Position numbers and translations under genes: made by a program. From NCBI GenBank assembly GCA_002471015.1, contig DKPB01000055.1:67061-131060 (forward strand): a DNA stretch of 64,000 nt, given 5' to 3'. This document shows positions 59,396 to 64,000 of this stretch, one piece after another. Below the pieces are notes generated by a model. That model was not told the DNA's origin, made no database searches, and worked only from the letters and a program-made list of their open reading frames with translations. The stretch's first letter is position 1. Every line of letters starts with the position of its first letter. This DNA comes from Stenotrophomonas sp. UBA7346 (GTDB lineage Bacteria > Pseudomonadota > Gammaproteobacteria > Xanthomonadales > Xanthomonadaceae).

Positions 59396-62371
59396 ATGTT
59401 GCCAGCCAATCGCAGTGCCAAACGCTGTTTGCCAGCCCCGCTATCGTTGGCTGTTGCCAGCGTGTTGTTCGCCATCGCCGCACCTGCGTTCGCGCAGGAC
59501 AGCAGCAACAAGGACAAGGAAAAAGCCACCGAGCTTGCCCGTGTCGAAGTCACCGGTTCCAACATCCGCCGCAGCGATGTGGAGACTGCCTCGCCGGTAC
59601 AGGTGATCAGCAAGCAGGACATCGAGAACATGGGCGCGCGCACGCTGTTGCAGGTGCTCGATAACCTGCCGGCCGCACGCCCGGGCCAGGTCGATTCCAA
59701 ATCCTTGTTTACCGGTTCCGATGGCGCCTCGCAGGCCAATCTGCGCGGTCTCGGCGCACAGGGCACGCTGGTGCTGTTGAATGGCCGTCGCCTGTCGTAT
59801 TACGGTGCACCGGCGGGCTTCCAGACCCAGTTCGTCAACATCGATGCCATTCCTGCCGCCGTCATCGAGCGCATGGAAGTGCTGACCGATGGTGCCTCGG
59901 CGGTATACGGCACCGATGCGGTGGCAGGCGTGATCAACGTCATCACCAAGCGCAGCTACCAAGGCCTGGAACTGAGCGGTACCTGGGACACCGCACCGCG
60001 CTTTGATTCCTATGGCGAGACGCAGGCCAGCATCACCGGCGGTTTCGGTGACATGGACGAGGACGGCTACAACGTCTACGGCAGTGTCAACCTGTATGAC
60101 CGCAATGGCATCCCCAACCGCGAGTGGTACCTGAAGCATCCGAAGCAGTACTACGTCAACAATCCGGACTACATCAAGAACCTGCGCCTGGACACCGGCA
60201 GCGCGCCCGGCGTGTTCAATCCCGGCTACTACTACGCTATCGATCCGGTCACCAAGGCACGTGTGGATGAGGCCGCACCGGGCTGCGAGAACGTGCTGCA
60301 GGTGGCCACCGGCACCCGCTGCATCTGGCAGGACTGGATGACCAGCCAGATCAATGGCGGCGCCGACACCAAGCGCCTGACCGCCTACCTCAACGGTCAC
60401 TTCCGGGTGAATGACAGCACCGAGGCGTTTGCCGAGCTCACCTATACCGACATCGACCTGCGCGCCAACGGCGGCACGCCGCGTGCCTACGGCACCACCA
60501 CCGGCAACCCGCAGAGCTGGTTCTCGCGCAACACCGGCAATACCGTCAACCAGTTCCTCACCCCGTGGCTGGGCCCGAACAACGAGTACAACCACGCCAG
60601 CCCCGAGCTGAAGGCCTTGATGGGCGGCGTGGTCGGCCTGGGCTACCTGCTGCAGGACGTGGGCGGCAACCACTTCGGCCAGCGCAACACCGACAAGAGC
60701 TACCGTGCGGTGACCGGCCTGCGCGGCAGCATGGGGGACTGGAACTGGGAGACCGCGTTTGCCACCGCCGGCTCGCACTCGGTCACCTACCAGACAACCA
60801 ACGTCAACCTGAAGGGCTTCGAGAAGGCGTTCGGCCCGTACACCATTGATCCGGGTACCGGCCGCGTGATCATTTCCGATCACCCTGCCTACAAGTTCGG
60901 CGAAATCAGTGAAGCCAACGCGGCGCTGATCCGCGAGGCCTTCCCGACCTTCGACATCGAGTCGTGGACGCGTCTGCACACCCTGGACGGCAAGATCGAA
61001 GGCCCGCTGTTCAACATGCCGGCCGGCGAAGTGCGCGCTGCGTTTGGCTTCAACGCCACCCGCGAGACCTTCTACACGCCGGGCAACCCGGATGCCGCCA
61101 ATGGCCTGATCACCCAGCAGGGCGGTTCGTGGTTTGATGGCAGGCGCAATACCTATGCGCTGTTTGCCGAGGCAGTGGCGCCGCTTACCGAAAAACTCGA
61201 GATGGACGTGGCCCTGCGCCTGGACAAGTACCCGGGCTTCAGCGCCAATGCCGCGCCGAAGATCGGTCTGAAGTATCAGGCGTTGCCGCAGTTGATGCTG
61301 CGCGGCACCTATTCCGAAGGCTTCCGTGCGCCCAGCCTGGCCGAAGCCGGCAGCGGCGGTGTGTACGCGCAGATCGGCGGTTACCGGGACGAAACGCGCT
61401 GCGCCGAAACCAATGCCATTGCCAGCCTGCTGCGCCAGTCCAACCGTGGCGTCGACAAGGACCTGGGCAACAGCCTGTGGAACAGCGATTGCAGCCGCAA
61501 CGTGGCGCGCATGACCCAGCCCAACCAGGACCTGAAACCGGAGAAGGCCAAGATCGCCACCCTGGGCTTCGTGCTGGAACCCACCGATTGGCTGTCGCTG
61601 TCGGCCGACTACTGGTTCGTCTACCGCCGTGACGAAATCGTCGCCCCGGACTACAGCAAGGAGGAGGAGATCACGGCGATGACTCGCTTCCCGATCACCG
61701 ACACCGACCGGGCCAACCTGGCCGCGCTGGCGGCCATGTGCAGTGACCCGGCCAGCGGCGTCAGCTGCCCGTCGACCCTGCCCGGATACAGCCTCGGCAA
61801 CGTGGCCAGCGTGATCGGCCAGTACCGTAACCGCGGCCGCACACTGATCGACGGCCTGGACGTGGATGCCCGCGCACGCTTCGAGCTGGGCCAGTGGGGC
61901 CGCCTGACCACCGGCGTTGCCGCCACCATCGCCAACCGCAACATGTACAACTCCGACAACGGTGACGGCTGGTACTACGGCAATACCGTGGGCTATTACA
62001 ACAACCCACGGGTGCGTGCGACCTTCAACGCCAACTGGACATATGGCAACTGGGATACCGGCTTCTACATCAACTATGTCGGCAAGACCAAATGGGCCTA
62101 CGACCGCATCGACCAGGAAGACAACAACGCTGAGACCTGCACCGGCAGCTACGTCAACGCCGGGCCCAAGCAGTGCCACGGCGCACCGTCCTGGTGGACC
62201 GCAAACCTCAGCGTGAACTGGAAGGCCACCGACAAACTGACGGTTGGCGTGACGGTGAAGAACCTGTTCAACCGCCTGCCGTTCTATGACCCGAACGATT
62301 GGATGAACTTCTCCGGCTATGCCAACAACTTCGGGCGCATCTACAGCCTGAATGCGACCTACAAGTTCTGA
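59396..62371 (+). CDS. TonB-dependent outer-membrane receptor, probable GalNAc-glycan uptake
   Basis: 991 residues from ATG 59396 (GGAGA upstream; signal peptide ending APAFAQ). N-terminal plug with VEVTGSNIRRSDVETASPVQ, VLLNGRRLSYYG, ERMEVLTDGASAVYGTDAVA and GVINVITKRS; then a large beta-barrel with AFRAPSLAE-like region (YSEGFRAPSLAEAGSG) and a terminal aromatic strand (SLNATYKF). This is the carbohydrate/peptide class with the SNIRR motif common in Xanthomonadaceae. It lies between two alpha-GalNAcase candidates, matching the AgaO role. The 121-base gap from the GH31 gene holds a small hairpin (ACGGCC-CGCA-GGCCGT). Confidence 0.9.
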   Translation: MLPANRSAKRCLPAPLSLAVASVLFAIAAPAFAQDSSNKDKEKATELARVEVTGSNIRRSDVETASPVQVISKQDIENMGARTLLQVLDNLPAARPGQVDSKSLFTGSDGASQANLRGLGAQGTLVLLNGRRLSYYGAPAGFQTQFVNIDAIPAAVIERMEVLTDGASAVYGTDAVAGVINVITKRSYQGLELSGTWDTAPRFDSYGETQASITGGFGDMDEDGYNVYGSVNLYDRNGIPNREWYLKHPKQYYVNNPDYIKNLRLDTGSAPGVFNPGYYYAIDPVTKARVDEAAPGCENVLQVATGTRCIWQDWMTSQINGGADTKRLTAYLNGHFRVNDSTEAFAELTYTDIDLRANGGTPRAYGTTTGNPQSWFSRNTGNTVNQFLTPWLGPNNEYNHASPELKALMGGVVGLGYLLQDVGGNHFGQRNTDKSYRAVTGLRGSMGDWNWETAFATAGSHSVTYQTTNVNLKGFEKAFGPYTIDPGTGRVIISDHPAYKFGEISEANAALIREAFPTFDIESWTRLHTLDGKIEGPLFNMPAGEVRAAFGFNATRETFYTPGNPDAANGLITQQGGSWFDGRRNTYALFAEAVAPLTEKLEMDVALRLDKYPGFSANAAPKIGLKYQALPQLMLRGTYSEGFRAPSLAEAGSGGVYAQIGGYRDETRCAETNAIASLLRQSNRGVDKDLGNSLWNSDCSRNVARMTQPNQDLKPEKAKIATLGFVLEPTDWLSLSADYWFVYRRDEIVAPDYSKEEEITAMTRFPITDTDRANLAALAAMCSDPASGVSCPSTLPGYSLGNVASVIGQYRNRGRTLIDGLDVDARARFELGQWGRLTTGVAATIANRNMYNSDNGDGWYYGNTVGYYNNPRVRATFNANWTYGNWDTGFYINYVGKTKWAYDRIDQEDNNAETCTGSYVNAGPKQCHGAPSWWTANLSVNWKATDKLTVGVTVKNLFNRLPFYDPNDWMNFSGYANNFGRIYSLNATYKF

Positions 62372-62486
62372 TCCCGCCAGCAGCGCTTCCCCCTCCTGCA
62401 TTGCATGAGGGGGAAGACAGTGACACCGTCAGCATGGCCCCGACATGGCCGCCATCGCCGGCACGACCCCTGAAAGAGGAAACACA

Positions 62487-63842
62487 ATGAAGCGTAGGGA
62501 ATTCATCATGGCCAGCGCGGCCCTGGCCGCCACCAGCCTGCTGCCGAACACGCCGGCCTGGGCACGTGGCCGCAAGGTGCGCCTGGGCGTGATCGGCACC
62601 GGCATGCGCGGTCTGGTATTGCTGAAGGAACTGGTACGCCGCGACGACGTGGAAGTGGTTGCCCTGTGCGACATCGAACCGATCATGCTCGGCCGCGCCA
62701 TGGACATGGTGGCCAAGGCTGGCAAGCCTGCGCCGCAGGCCTACGGCGCCGACCGTGACCAGAACGCCTGGAAGCGCCTGCTGGAGCAGCGCGGCCTGGA
62801 TGGCGTGATCATCGCTACTCCGTGGGAACTGCATGCACCGATGGCGATTGCGGCGATGCAGGCCAAGGTCGCGGTGGGCTGCGAAGTGGTTGCCGGCATC
62901 ACCCTGCAGGACCATTGGGATGTACTCAATACCCAGCTCAGCACCGGCACCCCGTACATGCTGCTGGAGAACGTCTGCTATCGCCGTGACGTGATGGCCG
63001 CGCTGCAGATGGTGCGCCAGGGTCTGTTCGGCGAACTGGTGCACCTGCAGGGCGGTTACCAGCACGACTTGCGCGGGGTGAAGTTCAACGACGGCACGCC
63101 GGAACACCCCTACGACAGCGGCGTCGAGTTCGGTGCCAAGGGCTGGTCGGAAGCACGCTGGCGTACCGAGCATTCGGTACAGCGCAATGGCGAGCTGTAT
63201 CCCAGCCACGGCATCGGCCCGTGCGCGATGTACACGGGCATCAACCGCGGCAACCGTTTCACCCATATCAATGCCTTCGCCAGCAAGGCACGCGGCCTGC
63301 ATGAGTACACCGTGGCCAAGAGCGGTGGCACTACCCATCCCAGCACCAAGGTCAAGTTCAAGCTCGGCGACATCGTCACCACCACGCTGGCCTGCGAGAA
63401 CGGCGAGACCATCCTGCTGCAGCACGACACCTCCCTGCCGCGCCCGTATTCGATGGGCTTCCGCGTGCAGGGCACCAAGGGGCTGTGGATGGACGTCAAC
63501 CACGGCATCCACATCGAAGGGCGCAGCCCGCCGCACCAGTGGGAAGAGTTCAAGACCTACCAGGACCAGTACGAGCACCCGCTGTGGAAGCAGCATGCCG
63601 ATACCGCCGCAAGCGCTGGTCACGGTGGCATGGACTGGTTCGTGATCCACGCGTTTGTCGAGGCATTGAAGGCCAAGGCACCGATGCCGATCGATATCTA
63701 CGACGCGGTGACCTGGAGTGCCATCACCCCGCTGTCCGAGCAGTCGATTGCCAACAGCTTCCAGACCCTGGAGTTCCCGGATTTCACCAAGGGCCTGTGG
63801 CAGCAGCGCAAGCCGATCTTCGCCTTCGACGGCAGTTATTGA
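62487..63842 (+). CDS. GH109-like NAD-dependent alpha-N-acetylgalactosaminidase, Tat-exported
   Basis: 451 residues from ATG 62487 (AGAGGA upstream). Twin-arginine signal MKRREFIMASAALAATSLLP ending NTPAWA. Gfo/Idh/MocA Rossmann fold with GVIGTGMRG (37-42), CDIEPIMLGRAMDM, and GH109-type blocks: ENVCYRRDVMAALQMVRQGL, LQGGYQHDLRG (Y191), YPSHGIGPCAMYTGINRG (H241, the candidate catalytic-support His) and HGGMDWFVIHAFVEALK. GH109 enzymes remove alpha-GalNAc by an NAD redox mechanism and are exported folded, which the Tat signal fits. A plain dehydrogenase is the alternative. Confidence 0.87.
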   Translation: MKRREFIMASAALAATSLLPNTPAWARGRKVRLGVIGTGMRGLVLLKELVRRDDVEVVALCDIEPIMLGRAMDMVAKAGKPAPQAYGADRDQNAWKRLLEQRGLDGVIIATPWELHAPMAIAAMQAKVAVGCEVVAGITLQDHWDVLNTQLSTGTPYMLLENVCYRRDVMAALQMVRQGLFGELVHLQGGYQHDLRGVKFNDGTPEHPYDSGVEFGAKGWSEARWRTEHSVQRNGELYPSHGIGPCAMYTGINRGNRFTHINAFASKARGLHEYTVAKSGGTTHPSTKVKFKLGDIVTTTLACENGETILLQHDTSLPRPYSMGFRVQGTKGLWMDVNHGIHIEGRSPPHQWEEFKTYQDQYEHPLWKQHADTAASAGHGGMDWFVIHAFVEALKAKAPMPIDIYDAVTWSAITPLSEQSIANSFQTLEFPDFTKGLWQQRKPIFAFDGSY

Positions 63843-63855
63843 TCCGCCGGATACG

Positions 63856-63882
63856 GTAGTGCCGAGCATGGCTCGGCACTAC
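63856..63882. repeat. Full SMAG palindrome with 12-bp arms
   Basis: Arms GTAGTGCCGAGC and GCTCGGCACTAC around ATG, a perfect 12-3-12 palindrome carrying the GTAG foot at both ends, 13 bases after the GH109 stop. A likely bidirectional terminator. REP-like sequence (CCCTTTGGCC / GGCCCAAGGGGAG) follows to about 63925. Confidence 0.88.
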
Positions 63883-63961
63883 AGCTCCCTCCCTTTGGCC
63901 GCAGGCCCAAGGGGAGGGCTGGGGAGGGGTTGGCTGTTGGGGCTTTACCGGTAAGGCCTCT

Positions 63962-63982
63962 GCCGAGCATGGCTCGACACTA
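63962..63982 (-). repeat. SMAG palindrome, degenerate
   Basis: GCCGAGC-ATG-GCTCGAC then ACTAC, one mismatch in the stem. No gene is seen from 63843 to the window end. Confidence 0.7.
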
Positions 63983-64000
63983 CAGGCCGCCCCTCTCCCG

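Noticed and set aside
59441..62401. A 986-codon open frame antisense to the TonB receptor, and similar long antisense frames over cyoB, GH31 and the second S9 gene
   Set aside because: High GC suppresses stop codons on the opposite strand. None shows domains, signal peptides or fitting start sites.

Overview
The window is GC-rich chromosomal DNA from a gamma-proteobacterium of the Xanthomonadaceae, most likely Stenotrophomonas. The best clue is the repeated small palindrome with a GTAG foot (GTAGTGCCGAGC-ATG-GCTCGGC), the SMAG/REP type known from S. maltophilia. It sits between genes at 13.7, 37.1, 40.7-41.0, 50.1-50.2 and 63.9 kb. The gene orders ypjD/ffh and rpsP-rimM-trmD-rplS fit the same group. 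This is a reading by eye; no database search was run.

Layout. (1) 0-7.2 kb: a heavy-metal efflux operon on the minus strand: a short CDF transporter, a 50-residue ORF, czcC, czcB, czcA and a 92-residue protein resembling a detached CDF C-terminal domain. Most junctions overlap by ATGA. It is divergent from a CadR/PbrR-like MerR regulator, and a MerR-type operator/promoter with 19-bp spacing lies between them. (2) 7.2-9.3 kb: a small accessory block, AT-rich at its right end. It holds a cysteine phosphatase divergent from a HAD-phosphatase/ParS-MbcA-like fusion, with tandem 25-bp repeats between them and a strong terminator at its end. (3) 9.3-23.7 kb: a truncated sugar isomerase, two secreted S9 peptidases, a LysR/LysE pair, POT and OPT peptide transporters, a SHOCT protein and a duplicated DUF819 membrane protein. 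(4) 23.8-29.3 kb: LysR, GMC oxidoreductase, small membrane protein, aldehyde dehydrogenase, catalase-like peroxidase, then tRNA-Thr(CGT). (5) 29.4-32.2 kb: an accessory cluster beside the tRNA: a lipoprotein, a possible effector, a coiled-coil membrane protein and a broken gene. (6) 32.5-36.8 kb: cyoABCD, cytochrome bo3 ubiquinol oxidase. (7) 37-47.9 kb: core genes (MHYT-GGDEF-EAL protein, radA, ypjD-like, ffh, nitronate monooxygenase, pabC-like, rpsP-rimM-trmD-rplS). (8) 48.3-63.8 kb: a divergent carbohydrate locus that reads as a complete N-acetylgalactosamine (GalNAc) system.

In the GalNAc locus one arm encodes AgaS, a ROK kinase, a GatZ/KbaZ-family protein, a DeoR regulator, an amino-sugar-6-phosphate deacetylase and an MFS permease. 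The other arm encodes a secreted GH31 enzyme with carbohydrate-binding domains, a TonB-dependent receptor and a Tat-exported GH109-like enzyme. The two arms share an AT-rich control region packed with CTTTCG/CGAAAG hexamers. The proposed flow is: release of alpha-linked GalNAc outside the cytoplasm, uptake through the receptor and permease, phosphorylation, deacetylation, deamination/isomerisation, and entry to tagatose-6-phosphate metabolism.
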